This document shows, one piece after another, positions 1-11,500 of a DNA stretch of 64,000 bases. Where the stretch lies: assembly GCA_037903355.1 (NCBI GenBank), contig JBAJFE010000011.1:1063001-1127000 (forward strand), given 5' to 3'. The translations under genes and the position numbers were made by a program. The stretch's first letter is position 1, and each line of letters begins with the position of its first letter. The notes under the pieces are model-generated. The model searched no databases and was not told the DNA's origin. It worked only from the letters and a program-made list of their open reading frames with translations. This stretch comes from Trichuris trichiura (lineage: Eukaryota > Nematoda > Enoplea > Trichinellida > Trichuridae).

Positions 1-260
1 TAGAGCGTTATCTGCCACAGCAAGGCTGGCGGTATTGTTGTCGTCGACTGCCATCGTTAGTGTGCTGCCGTCGTGGAAAGTCTGTTGGGTGCTCGCTGCG
101 AAGTCTGACTGACTAGGTGGTACCAAGGCCTGACGGGTCAAGATAGACCTGAGAGCTGCGGTCTGCGCCAAGGTCGGTCGGATGGAGCAGCTTGCTAACA
201 CAAAGACCGACCCGATGAGCGGCACAAAGTGCGCTGAAGACGGGCCACCCCGAGGCCTGA
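1..260. other. GC-rich segment at window start, unidentified
   Basis: The first 260 bases are clearly richer in G and C than the AT-rich DNA that follows, and contain many GTCG and CTGC words. I see no long reading frame and cannot match it to a known RNA. It could be an edge of a repeat or an RNA spacer. This is composition only. Confidence 0.3.
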
Positions 261-360
261 AAGCTTCGCTTCAAACGTTTATGCATTAAACGTTAATTAA
301 AAAACGGGCTAACCGCTACAAAAAAGTTAGAACAATTTGTAATTGACTCAGTGAGTTCAG

Positions 361-650
361 ATGTAGCTGATGTCATTTCCATAGTCATAGCTCATATTGT
401 TTTTGTGCACTGTGAGGTCCATGGCCACAGTTTCAACTCATGTTCGTAGTGTGCTCAATGAACACTGCTTCTTCAATTTTTGTCCTCATTTTACTTTTGC
501 TTCGGTAAGTTAGTCCAGGCTTAGCTGATGTCACTTCCATAGTCACAATGCATATTGTTATTAGACGCTGTGCAAACTGCTTGTTTGAATTTTCTTTGTA
601 TGGACACGGCTTCATGGCAAAGGTTTCGTGAATGAAGTTGTTGTACATTT
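361..650. repeat. Diverged tandem duplication, about 160 bp unit
   Basis: A word starting near 365 (GCTGATGTCATTTCCATAGT) recurs near 527 as GCTGATGTCACTTCCATAGT, and both are followed by a CATATTGTT block. The two copies lie in the same orientation about 162 bp apart and differ by substitutions and small indels. No gene is evident. Confidence 0.6.
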
Positions 651-959
651 TCAGATGATTTAAGGCACTTTACCACAAACCGGTCACGTTCCATACCGTA
701 CCTTCTCTAATGAAAACCTCTGCACCCGAAACCAGGCATTCAACTTTGAAATATGCCAGTTCAACTGCTCCTATACGCGTGAGTCATAGCTTTCGTGCAT
801 GCGCAGTATATATATATGTATATATACATGCAAGGACCCCTGTCGTACTATAGTGTGCGTGGATGCTGAAGATGAGAGGCATTTACAGCTGAAACTTATA
901 ACTCTGACCTTACTTCACGCCGTGACACAACATGTGAGGGTGTCAGACAAATTTACGGT

Positions 960-2070
960 GTCAAAACAACGAAAGAATACTTCAAGGATGCATCGAACAG
1001 CATTTCCTACCAGTGGAATTCTTCTTACAAGTCGGTTTGCTTTTGCAATTGAATGCCTTGCCATTGTAAGGGATGGCTGTTATTGGTGGAAAACGACATA
1101 AGAATTTGTCCGAGAGAAAGGAACTGCATCCTTTGTTTTGATCTGATTTCTGGAATTTCCTCTGCAGAATGCGTGCAGAGGTCATAGCTTCTATGCCTGG
1201 TTATCAGGTCAGTGAAATGATTTCTCATTATCCTATGATAGTCATACATACAGGAATCATGCTTTCGACGTGCGAATAGTAGATGTCCCGCTGTTTCCCT
1301 CTGTTAGACTGACATGCACACATTTTCAGTTCAAGGGAGGGTGCCAGCGCAGTAACTTTCTATCCTTCTCTGATGTGAATACATAAGAGAATACTAGGGT
1401 CCAGAAGACAGTAAAAGCATGATTCGATTTCGTGCAGCGATATTGTAGACACACTTTAGGTTCACAAAGAGCATGTGAAGTGGTTCTTTCATGCTAAGAT
1501 ATCGTTCCGCAGAAAATGTATCGCTTTCATGGACGGAGAGTACCTCAGTAGTGTGACTATTTCTCATGATATAATGTCTATGCATGCGTGACAGACATGA
1601 AGACAGTAAGGTTGTATCATATACGTGTTAGAGGTCTATGTGCGCAGGGTTTATCTGAGAGGCACCACTTACTGCCGTGTCGTGGCGTAGGCAGGAGAAA
1701 ACCGCACATCGAATGCATTGGATCCATACCAGTAGAAAGCCTCCATCTTTTACTATGGTCCATGTATATGATGGACAGAACTTGCAAAAACAGCCAATTT
1801 GATCGAAGAGAGATCCTCCCTTTCAAGTACTATCAATCTATACTTGTGTATCCCACTAGACACTCTCTGTGCTGGTTATATGTCGTGCAGTGCCATAATT
1901 GCATGTATGGAGCGCTGTTAACACGAAGCATGCGTACAAGAACACTACTTACCAGTGGAATCTCATGCTGTTCGTTTCTTCGTAGAAGTTAACTTGCTTC
2001 TGAAATTGAACGCCCTACCGAAGAATGGATGGGCAGTTATTAGTAGAAAATGACACAATGATTTATCAAA
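960..2070. repeat. Two diverged direct copies of a ~130 bp block
   Basis: Blocks at about 985-1110 and 1935-2065 share the order: accagtggaat, an AAGT-TTGCTT stretch, aattgaa, GCC(T/C)T, then ggatgg-cagttatt-gtggaaaa-gacac. They are clearly related but diverged. This is part of the repeat-rich left end. Small reading frames here look incidental. Confidence 0.5.
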
Positions 2071-2089
2071 CCCTTTCAAAAGAAAGCGG

Positions 2090-3590
2090 ACAACTCGAAT
2101 CAGTTTTACGTTAGCAGCTTAACTGGCACATCTCCTTTTGATTTTATATTTCATAGCCAAACTGAGCATGTAAAACATGTGATGTAATCGTCTAAATGAA
2201 ATATTCTGCTGGATGAGCTAATGTTCTTCGCTCCCAAAAATATTTTATGATCTGTTAAACTTCTGAAAGCTGGTTTGTTTTAAGGTAATGCAGGACATCT
2301 TACCGCAGAATTTGCCAATATGATACTTACATGGGAATGAAGAACTTGTACTGTGATGGACGAAAATGTCCGGTGTACATCACCAGAAAGTGTATGTTTT
2401 GAGGATCCGCTTACCACCTTTTGCCAGATCATTAATTCTTTGTGTAATTTGTGTTCCATTCCAACAGTTCAGATTCACTTTCAGTTTCATATACGTTTCC
2501 TCATCACTTCGAATGTCATCAGCGCTTTCTGTTATGCTTCTTTAGAAAGCCACCAAAAATGTTCTGGTTCGTTGGTTTGGTTGGTTGGTTGGCACAACGT
2601 TTTACGTCCAGAGTGCAAGGACCAATTGAATTCATTTTGCGTTGTCCATACGTACATGTCAGGCATAGAACTGTCCAGCTTACGAATCGATGAATTGTAG
2701 AATTTTGCGGTTAGTGCTCATGCCAATCCTATAGTATAGTGCTCGTGATATTAGTGGGCGCAGTGATAACGAAATAACAGTATGCAAATCAGACAACAGC
2801 TATCGGCGGCCGATATCTGATTTGCAGTGTAACGAGATAAACATGAAACGCTTACTTTGACGTGACTGAAGAGTGATTTAACCTAATTTTCTTGCTCACA
2901 TTTTTTCAAAACAGTCTCCCTCAAGCGAACTGATAAGAATTTTCAGTGCTAATGCAAAATACGCACGGTAGCAATCTAAATCAAATGTTCTGCTAGATTA
3001 AACAATGTTCTTCGCCGAGAAAATAATTCATAATTTTTCACACTGCCGAAAACGCTTTTGTTTTAGCATAATGCAAAAGATCTTAATGTAGAATTTGCCA
3101 AAATGGTATTCTTGTGCGAATGAAGACCTTTTTCTATGGTGAAAAACGATGCGCACTGCGTATGTGCTGAAATTGCACATTTCTAATTTGTACTTACCAA
3201 ATGTTAGCCACCTCATCCATTGTTCGTGTCGCTTGTGTTTCATTCTAACAGTTTGGATTCACTTTGTCTCATCAACGTCTTCATGACATTTCCGTGGTCA
3301 TCAACCTTTTCAATTATGCTTCTTTGATCGCTGGATGCGGTTGCTCAGTAGGTAATCTACAATAAATCTGAAGCATAGAACTGTTCAACTTACCAGTTGA
3401 CGAATATAATATTATTTTGTTTCTGCGTCTCAGACTAACGCTGTAGTTGACCACACATCATATCAGTGAACAAAGATTAATGATGATCTACTAACAGTTT
3501 GCAACTGAGACAGCGGCTATCACCAGTTGTTATCTGATGTAACAAAGATAACACGAAGCGCTTACGTTATCCTGGCCAATGAACGATACA
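2090..3590. repeat. Diverged tandem duplication, ~700-790 bp unit
   Basis: Several anchor words recur in the same order at an offset that falls from about 790 to 710 bp. A TTCTGCTNGAT-AATGTTCTTCGC block is at about 2208 and 2988. A TTTGTTTTA-GNATAATGCA block is at about 2273 and 3057. ATTC-AACAGTT-GATTCACTTT is at 2458 and 3242. A block with CAACAGCTATC then GATATCTGATTTGCAG is near 2795, and its counterpart is near 3512. The two units are heavily mutated, which suggests an old duplication. No open reading frame spans a unit. Confidence 0.65.
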
Positions 3591-3599
3591 TAGAAGCTC

Positions 3600-5250
3600 C
3601 TCTTTTTAGAAGGCGTTTACCTTTTCTGAACCGTTCCTTGAGATGGTGTTGTTTAGAATGTGAATCGTGAATATTTTTTAAAGCTTTCACGACTTGCCAG
3701 GTCCTGTCGTCAGCAAATGAGCAGTCTCTCACTAAGGAATTGTACAGTTTTTTAAAAAAATATAACTTTTCTTGCATTAATTCAATTCATTGAATGTACT
3801 TATCTTTCGTAGAACAATGGTTGATGAAGATATGAAGCTGGAACGATAAATCTGAAACTAGCAAATTTCCCTATTGGATTTGGGCAACATACAAATGTAA
3901 TACCATTTTCTCCTCTTGCCGTGACATGCACACATGCACAAGTGATGCGTCAAAGTCGAGCTGCTCTCTTTGTCTCATTTTAAATTCTTCCACACAACCA
4001 TTTAGCGATTCTACAGATCTAAATACAAAATGCTAATCATGCATATTCGACTTGCTAAAACGTGATTACCTTATCAGTAAAAGTGCATAACGGCGCCTAA
4101 TCTGCATGACCGCACACTGAAATGAGAAGACTATCGCTAATGGTTTTTTTGATGAGATGTACCAAAAGAGGAATATGTTTGCCAATTCTTTTTTCTCACC
4201 GCCAACTGCTGTTTTGTCCCATTTTTCTTAACAAGAGATACTTGTCCCACTAATTTTATTTGCTACGAAGAGTATACATCTGGCTTAACCTTCCTTAATC
4301 TTTACCGCCATTCTTACTTACATATTTCTGCATTCGTAATGAAATTGCAAACGTCGTACGAACCGAACACCGGTTAATGCTATTTTGAAAAAATTTACAA
4401 AAGGAACAAACAAATTATTTCTCCAACATTTTCAGTACGTATCGTTGGAATTGGCATCCACATATCTTTTCAATTTATGAACAAAGATAACTCCTCCTAT
4501 CGAGATTGAAACTTAAGATTAAAGTGAGGCATTCTTTTATCTAGCACACATTGAAACATATTATAAACAGCTATCGCTTTAAAATTTTCAAGCTGATAAT
4601 CTAAAACTGCAACAGTTAAAATGTTTCAGAGAGAGCAAAAGACATGATCAGAAATCACGGAAAGAAGAGAACTGCTGACAACGATGTGCTAACTGGTCAG
4701 TATTGACTCAATTAGAATTTATTAGCGTAAGGAAACGGAAATTTACTTTACAGACAACGTAATAAAGAGATTATATGAATAATCAGAAAGACGAACAACC
4801 CGTTAATGTTTACACGAAAAAAGGATGCAACACTGATCAGTTCAATACCATCTTAAATAGCCTGGATTGCTTGCTTCTGCAGAATTTAACTGTGCATATA
4901 CAGAAAATCATTATTATCAATTAATGGTAAACTTTTGTCAGAGCATATTGAAGTAATGAGGAATTTTCGGTTTAAGATATAATGAATGGTACCTTCGGCA
5001 ATGATGGAACTTACACTGTTTTTATTACGGTCAATGGATAAATAGTAGAAATACTGGTTTTCTTGTATTATTTCACATATCTCACCACGGTATGTTCAAA
5101 ATGCTTACATAAATTGTACTATAAACAGCATTGATCAGGGCCAGCTAATTTGCATAGCTTTCCTCATCGTAAACATAACAGCAATAGTACTTACCCAAAG
5201 TGAACGAACTGTAGCAGGAAGTAAGTCGATTCATTTCCTAAAATGAAGTA
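3600..5250. other. Gene-free AT-rich stretch
   Basis: AT-rich sequence with no reading frame longer than about 70 codons, no recognisable protein similarity and no strong repeat that I could find by eye. Confidence 0.5.
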
Positions 5251-5394
5251 GCTAATTGAAGATTCAACGTCAATTTGTGTTTCTAAGCTACTTGGAGCAA
5301 AGTACAAAAGGTCAGTCATTAATTTGCGTAAGAGTGATTTTTACCGTATATAATATGGACAGACTGCTCGGCAGTCGCCTTTGTTCGTCTCTGG

Positions 5395-5466
5395 TGTATG
5401 TTCTGTGTGCGTGTGAACTAGGTGCTGTAATGTATGTTCTGTGTGCGTTTGGACTAGGTGCTGTCA
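5395..5466 (+). repeat. Two tandem 36 bp repeats next to the minisatellite
   Basis: Positions 5395-5430 and 5431-5466 are near-identical 36-mers (TGTATGTTCTGTGTGCG...CTAGGTGCTGT). They abut the G-rich minisatellite and are themselves G and T rich on the plus strand. Confidence 0.85.
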
Positions 5467-5504
5467 CGTGCTGCAGAGCATTTGTGGTGCGGCGTGTTGT
5501 GTTG

Positions 5505-6300
5505 TGGTGTGGTGCAGTATGCAGTGGCGCAGTGTGGCGTGGCGTGGCGCGGAGTGGCGTGGGGTGCGCGGTGTGGCGGAGTGGGGCGGGGAGTAGCGTG
5601 GCGGGGTGGGGCGGGGAGTGGCGTGCCGTGGCGGGGAGTGGCGTGGCGGGTCGGGGCGGGGCGGGGAGTGGCGTGGCGTGGCGTGGCGGGGATTGGCGGG
5701 GCGCGACGTGGCGTGGCGCGGAGTGGCGGGGCGCGGTGTGGCGTGGGGTGCGGGGAGTGGCGGGGCGGGGCGGGGAGTGGCGTGGCGTGGCGTGGCGGGG
5801 ATTGGCGGGGCGCGACGTGGCGTGGCGCGGAGTGGCGGGGCGCGGTGTGGCGTGGGGTGCGCGGTGTGGCGGGGCGGGGTCGGGGAGTGGCGTGGCGTGG
5901 CGGGTCGGGGCGGGGAGTGGCGTGGCGTGGCGTGGCGGGTCGGGGCGGGGAGTGGCGTGGCGTGGCGGGTCGGAGCGGGGCGGGGAGTGGCGTGGCGGGG
6001 AGTGGCGTGGCGCGGCGTGGCGGAGTGGCGTGGCGTGGCGTGGCGGGGAGTGGCGGAGTGGGGCGGGGAGTGGCGTGGCGGGGTGGAGCGGGGCGGGGCG
6101 GGGAGTGGCGCGGCGTGGCGGGGTGGGGAGTGGCGTGGCGTGGCGTGGCGGGGTGGAGCGGGGAGTGGCGTGGCGTGGCGGGTCGGGGCGAGGCGGGGCG
6201 CGGAGTGGCGTGGGGTGCGCGGTGTGGCGGGGCGGAGCGTGGCGCAGAGTGGCGCAGTATGGTGTGGTGTGGGTGCATGGTGGGGTGCGCGGTGTGGCCC
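5505..6300 (+). repeat. G-rich minisatellite of GGCGT/GGCGGGGAGT units
   Basis: About 800 bp consists almost wholly of short units such as GGCGT, GGCGG and GGAGT. Cytosine is scarce relative to guanine on this strand, so the array has strong strand asymmetry. There is higher-order structure: a block holding GATTGGCGGGGCGCGACG at 5691 recurs at 5800, an offset of 109 bp, with long identical flanks. Runs of GGGG are dense, so G-quadruplex formation is plausible. The array opens long reading frames (over 300 codons) on both strands, because the units contain no stop codons; their low-complexity Arg-Gly-Ala-Trp or His-Thr-Pro-Ala products are not credible proteins. Confidence 0.95.
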
Positions 6301-8557
6301 CGTGGTGCAGTGATAAGTTGGCGACTGCGTAGCGGCAGTACCCATTCTCTCACAAAGAAATAAAAAGAATATGAAACCAAAACTAGATAACGTCAATAAC
6401 TACACTTTTCGGAAACGTTCGAAACTTTCACTTACGGAACGAACGTGTTGTTATTAGAAACCAAATTTTGGACGAACGATTATGCATTCCTTAAAAAGAG
6501 TTAAGTGTTCAATATGGCAACTGGGTTAATAAAGTATTCTCAAGCAGTAATCTCGATATTCATGTATATCATACATGTTAGAAAGAATTGATTCGCCACG
6601 AACTGAGGCACTTCAATTAGTACGCAGAAACATTTTATCAGCACTATATTTTTGATTTTTAGTGTGAACAATAACTGTGCAAACTTCCTAGCAGAAATTT
6701 TTCAGCTGAAATTTTCACAACGTTAACGTTTGGAAAGCCCTTTAAAGCTTGGTTTCTTTTTGTACGGATTTGTAGGTACCTACAACTTATGACCGCTGAT
6801 GACGGGTCACGAATGACTCGAAAGCTCCGGAGAGTTCATTAATAAAAGTTTATTCAACGGGACACGGAAAATCCGTACAAAAAGAAACCAAACAATGAAA
6901 TTATTTGATCCCGTACGAAGACACTATATCTTCAAGCCCTTTAAAGCTATGCTCAGTATTTCTACGACGTCTAATTGCACTGCGTGTGTTGAAAAAGAAT
7001 GGAGCGTCAGCAAGAAACAAGGCTGCGCCATAAACTGTGTTGCGAGTGAGTCTTTTCTAATAGGAGAGATCAATAAGATCGTGCTAACGCTCTGAGACGT
7101 TTATTAAGCTCATAATTTGAATTATCTTCTTTCTGGCGTTCTATCGCCATTTTTAAAATTGGCAAAGTCTGTTTTCGATAGTAGCTATTTTGCCTCAAAC
7201 AGGCTAACTTTATCTGAGACCGTTATGCACCTGCTTTACCTATTCAATTTAGAGTAAATATTGTTCTGAAATAAAGCACTTTTAGCTGCGTTTCTTCCTC
7301 TGACGAATATTAATATAACTGAAGACCTGTTTAATGGGATTCTTCCAGAATTTCAGAGTGTCATGGATAAATGGAGATATCTTTTGAAATGGAGAGACAA
7401 TGAGTCTTTTGCTGCAACTATGAATTATGAGACTATTAAGGCTAGTTATTTGTTTCATTATTCTATTCGAAAATGATGAAACATTTATGGTTGTTATTCC
7501 ATAAAACACGATATTTCCATAAAACTTTCTCACAATTACCAAGAATAGATGAGCACAATGTTTAGAATGCTGATAGAGTAACGAACCGGTTAGCAGCACT
7601 TTGAATTGTGATATTAATAACTGGTGTGCATTTATTTTGCTCATCCTAATTACAGCTGAAACAAGGCTTACGACTGTTTCAATAGTAACAATAGAAACAG
7701 TGCATATCCAAACAAATTATGTTACGTGAAAATAAGAAACTAAGACTGGAAAGAAGGATAGGAAGCAACTTTCTGTTAATCGCTGCACTTTAGGTTATCG
7801 ACTTGTAAAATCGCTCGCGTTGAACAAGCAACTCTTTCCACCAAAACGTAACAAAAGCAAAGGGCTTGTTGACGTACAAAAAAATAACTAACAATGGTGA
7901 GCTCAAATTATTAACAATACGCTAATATTAACACTACATGCGCTCTGTATCATTGTGCGCCTACAGACTGTCAATTAGCTATTCTTCATACTTTCGCTTA
8001 ACAGCTTTTAATTCGAGTTATTTCTACCAATGTTGTCGTACTACACTTTATAATCTTTATCAATATAATTATACGTAATGTTGCAAGCCCAATTACACGT
8101 AATGTTGTGCGTGTGTGTCCTGTCAACAAAAACAAGAAAGACGCGGGAAAAGTTAAAGAGGAAAGGGAAAAAGCTTTCTGATATCGAAACGTTTTTCATT
8201 TGGAAAATCATATACGCAAGATCAACAAGTTCAAAGCTTACCTTGTCAATCACTTCAACGAAATAATCGTTGCCGTTGTGAACGTTCTGAAAAACTGCCT
8301 GATTACCATTTTAACAAAGCAATCACTTTCAGTTAGTTAAACATAACAGCAATTCACTGAAACTGTCAGTCAAGAATATTAATACGCTACAGCGTCGACT
8401 TAATTTTCTTAGCACACTGAATTCGTACTTTACGGTGAATGATCAAAGATGTTAGTAGACGATTAAGATAACAGTTTTCGTATAATGAGAATTTGTTCTG
8501 AATATTAAAAGCGCATAAAAGCTCTTAAAAACGGGATGCTTCGTAACGGGCTGGTGT
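6301..8557. other. Gene-free AT-rich stretch
   Basis: Small reading frames at 6895-7095, 7282-7644 and 8041-8266 have no recognisable domains and look like chance frames in AT-rich DNA. A short perfect inverted repeat inside this stretch is listed separately. Confidence 0.45.
6749..6891. repeat. Short inverted repeat with 23 bp perfect arms
   Basis: TTGGTTTCTTTTTGTACGGATTT (6749-6771, broken here only by its length limit) is the exact reverse complement of 6869-6891, with 97 bp between. An AAGCCCTTTAAAGCT word lies just outside the left arm (about 6735) and again about 45 bp beyond the right arm (6937). The structure resembles a small miniature inverted-repeat element or a hairpin. Confidence 0.75.
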
Positions 8558-8956
8558 TTCATAATTTTTCAGATCTTTTACGGTTTTCCCGTTCTTATCT
8601 GGTTGGTATCTGTAATTCAAACGAAACAATTGCTCTACCAGCGGGTGGGTGAGCGATTATTAGGAAAACTTGAACAGGACCAATGCACTTAACTTTATTT
8701 TCAAAGCGGTCGGAACGCTCTAGTTCCGTCGTCGGTGAGATGGAGGGCGCTCCTTTTCCTCTTCCTCCTCCATCTCACCGACGACGGAACTAGAGCGTTC
8801 CGACCGCTTTGAAAATAAAGTTAAGTGCATTGGTCCTGTTCAAGTTTTCCTAATAATCGCTCACCCACCCGCTGGTAGAGCAATTGTTTCGTTTGAATTA
8901 GAGATACCAAGCAGGTAAGAACGAAAAAAACCGTAAAAGATCTGAAAAATTATGAA
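8558..8956. mobile_element. Near-perfect 399 bp palindromic element
   Basis: The left arm runs from about 8558 to the centre near 8757 and the right arm mirrors it to about 8956. The arms are almost identical; they differ mainly near the outer ends, in the TTTCCCGTTCTTATCTGG region. The centre is a CT-rich loop (CCTTTTCCTCTTCC). No coding capacity is seen. A single-arm relative lies at about 60.80-60.98 kb, so this is a dispersed family, probably a foldback or miniature inverted-repeat transposable element. Confidence 0.85.
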
Positions 8957-9549
8957 GCCTATAAAAGCAATATAAAAAATCGTCATCATTTACGCTGTTG
9001 TATATGTGAAATTCCAGCCGATTATACAGAAAAACTTTTCTACATTAGAGAACACGCGGTTTCCCATCAACGGTCGTAGTTCTATAAAGGAAAAGTATAG
9101 GATTAAAACAGAATTTTAATGAAGAAGTCGCGAAGGCGTGGACCACGTATGCTGAACGTACCTGAAACCTGCGAAATTCAAAATGTATACTGCTGATAGC
9201 ACTAAACTTGACAGCCCATGGAAATAATTATGCTAGGCTCTCGCTTCTCCTGGTTCTCGTCTTCAGATTTAGCGCTCCAAAATTCGTTCCGCATGTCGGC
9301 TAGGAAAATATAAATAACAACTGGGAATTACCGTATGTTACCACGCATAAGAACTCCCCCCTGCGTTAGCAAAGGATGGTAATGATTGGCCCAGCAACAA
9401 TGACGTTCATTGCTCAAGTCTAGATCTATTCTGATTAGTCAGTTTTCCGTGAATGCTAATCAGCCATTCAATTGAAACTGTCTTGCCTGAAGTGCAACGC
9501 AAAAACTGATCAGCTGCTGCTTAGCGCGCGTTGTAGAGCATTGCGTAGG

Positions 9550-9990
9550 CTACGAGAAATGAATTGTGTTGAATAGGTTTATTGGACGTTTATTACAACT
9601 GTTGCATGTAAAACACGAATAAACAGATTGTAGAAGCGGAAAGAAAGGATACATGACGCCGAAAACATTAAGTGCAGTGCCAAAACGGTAAAGCTCACAG
9701 TGCTCTTGGTCACTGTTTGGCATTTGGTCGTCCTCTGTGTTCTCTGACAGGGCAGAAATGGAGCACTTTTGGAAAGACTTTATAACAGTTTCCGTTTTTA
9801 CTTTACTCCACGCCTTTATAACGAACTGACACAGCAAGCTGAGCGATGGAACTCGCATTCGTCTGCTGGCTGTGTACGTCTTCTGCCCGTTCGCCATCCA
9901 TTCTTTCCACTCTTCTCGCATGTAGTCTTTAAAGGGCTTATTAATGCAGACGTCCAGCGGCTGCATAGCTTTTCCTTTTTCATCGCTCAC
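9550..9990 (-). pseudogene. Pogo/Tigger-type transposase, C-terminal fragment (left arm)
   Basis: This open stretch encodes about 146 residues with the segment QPLDVCINKPFKDYMREEW near its start, followed by a V-K-W-x-I-x-SF-KCSIS pattern and an acidic TEDD motif. That order is typical of the end of the DDE domain of pogo/Tigger family DNA transposases, just after the region holding the last catalytic acid. The first two DDE acids and the DNA-binding half are absent; upstream sequence toward the palindrome centre has no matching frame. I therefore call it a truncated remnant. It is the more open of the two copies, and reads outward from the palindrome centre. Confidence 0.8.
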
Positions 9991-11195
9991 GTGCAGAATG
10001 CAATAAGTAAAACTGAAAAATTCTTTCGTTAAGGAAACTTATTCTTCCTTAGTCACATGGTTTTTTCAGTTGCTACTGAGAGAGTGATACAAAGTGACGC
10101 GCGATACGTGGAGACAAATTTAGACGAAAATGAGGAAAGCAAGTGTGTTCAAACTGTCCCAGTACGCCACTGTTACGTTTGAACCAACGAAGCACAGTCG
10201 TCCGTAGAAGCAACTTCATCCCACTTTAAGTGCCAAAGCTTAGGTAGCACCGCCTAATTTTTACAAGCGCAAAGCGAACGGAGATGTAAACTGTTCAACA
10301 GTTCGGCGAAAGAACAACACATTTCATCCTCTTTGGTTACTATCAGCTAACATGTCACGTTATTCATGTCTGTCTGATGCAGCAAAGGATGGGAAATCAC
10401 AGCTCCTTGAAGTTTGATGGTAACACGGCGTGACCTCTATCGATGATATCTGTAAGCTCAACTGATGACGGCTGCACGCTCAGTCAGTGGGTGCTCCTGC
10501 ACCTGTAAGCATGCGCAATGGCTGTTGAAGTTTGATGATAATGCTGCTTGACCTATATCAATGATAATTGTTAGCTGAATCGATGAGAACTGTGCGCCCG
10601 CTCAGAACCGAGCTTTTAGTCATCCTCGATAAAGGTCAAGCAGCGTTATCATGAAACTTCAACAGCCATTGTGCATACTTACAGCTGCAGGAGCACCCAC
10701 CGATGAGCGTGCAGCCGTCGTCGATTGAGCTTACAGATATCATCGATAGAGGTCAAGCCGTGTTATCATTAAACTTCAAGGAGCTGTGATTTCCCATCCT
10801 TTGCTGCCTCAGACAGACAAGAGTAACGCGGCATGTTAGATGATAGTAACCAATGAAAATGAAATGTGTTGTTTTTTCGCCGAACTGTTGAACAGTTTAC
10901 GTCTCCGTTCGCTTTGTGCTTGCAAAAATTAGGCGTTGCTACCTAACTTTTGGCACTTAAAGTGGGATGAAGTTGCTTCTACTGACGACTGTGCTTCTTT
11001 AGTTCGTACGTAACGGTGGCGTAGTGGGACAGTTTGAACACACTTGCTTTCCTCATTTTCGTCTAAATTTGTCTCCGCGTATCGCGCGTCGCTTTGTATC
11101 ACGATCTCAGTAGCAACTAAAAAAACCATGTGACTAAGGAAGAATAAGTTTCCTTAACGAAAGAATTTTTCAGTTTTACTTATTGCATTCTGCAC

Positions 11196-11500
11196 GTGAG
11201 CGATGAAAAAGGAAAAGCTATGCAGCCGCTGGACGTCTGCATTAATAAGCCCTTTAAAGACTACATGCGAGAAGAGTGGAAAGAATGGATGACGAACGGG
11301 CAGAAGACGTACACAGCCAGCGGACGAATGCGAGCTCCATCGCTCAGCTTGCTGTGCCAGTTCGTTATAAAGGCGTGGAGCAAAGTAAAAACGGAAACTG
11401 TTATAAAGTCTTTCTGAAAGTGCTCCATTTCTGCCCTGTTGGAGGACACAGAGGACGACCAACTGCCAAACAGTGACCAAGACCACTGTTAGCTTTACCG
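11196..11500 (+). pseudogene. Pogo/Tigger-type transposase, C-terminal fragment (right arm)
   Basis: This is the mirror copy of the left-arm fragment. It has the same QPLDVCINKPFKDYMREEW segment but the frame stops after IKSF, where the left copy has a Gln codon (CAA) and this one has TGA. The sequence continues to align beyond the stop, so this copy has acquired a nonsense change. A further in-frame TAG follows where the left copy reads on. It is a dead remnant. Confidence 0.8.

Noticed and set aside
5256..6396. Several overlapping frames of 235-358 codons on both strands
   Set aside because: They are produced by the G-rich minisatellite, whose units contain no stop codons. The products are low-complexity Ala-Gly-Arg-Trp or Pro-Thr-His-Arg strings on opposite strands of the same array.
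7282..7644. 120-codon minus-strand frame in AT-rich DNA
   Set aside because: Rich in Ile, Lys, Ser and Phe as expected of AT-rich random sequence. No domain, no splice context and no neighbouring exon.
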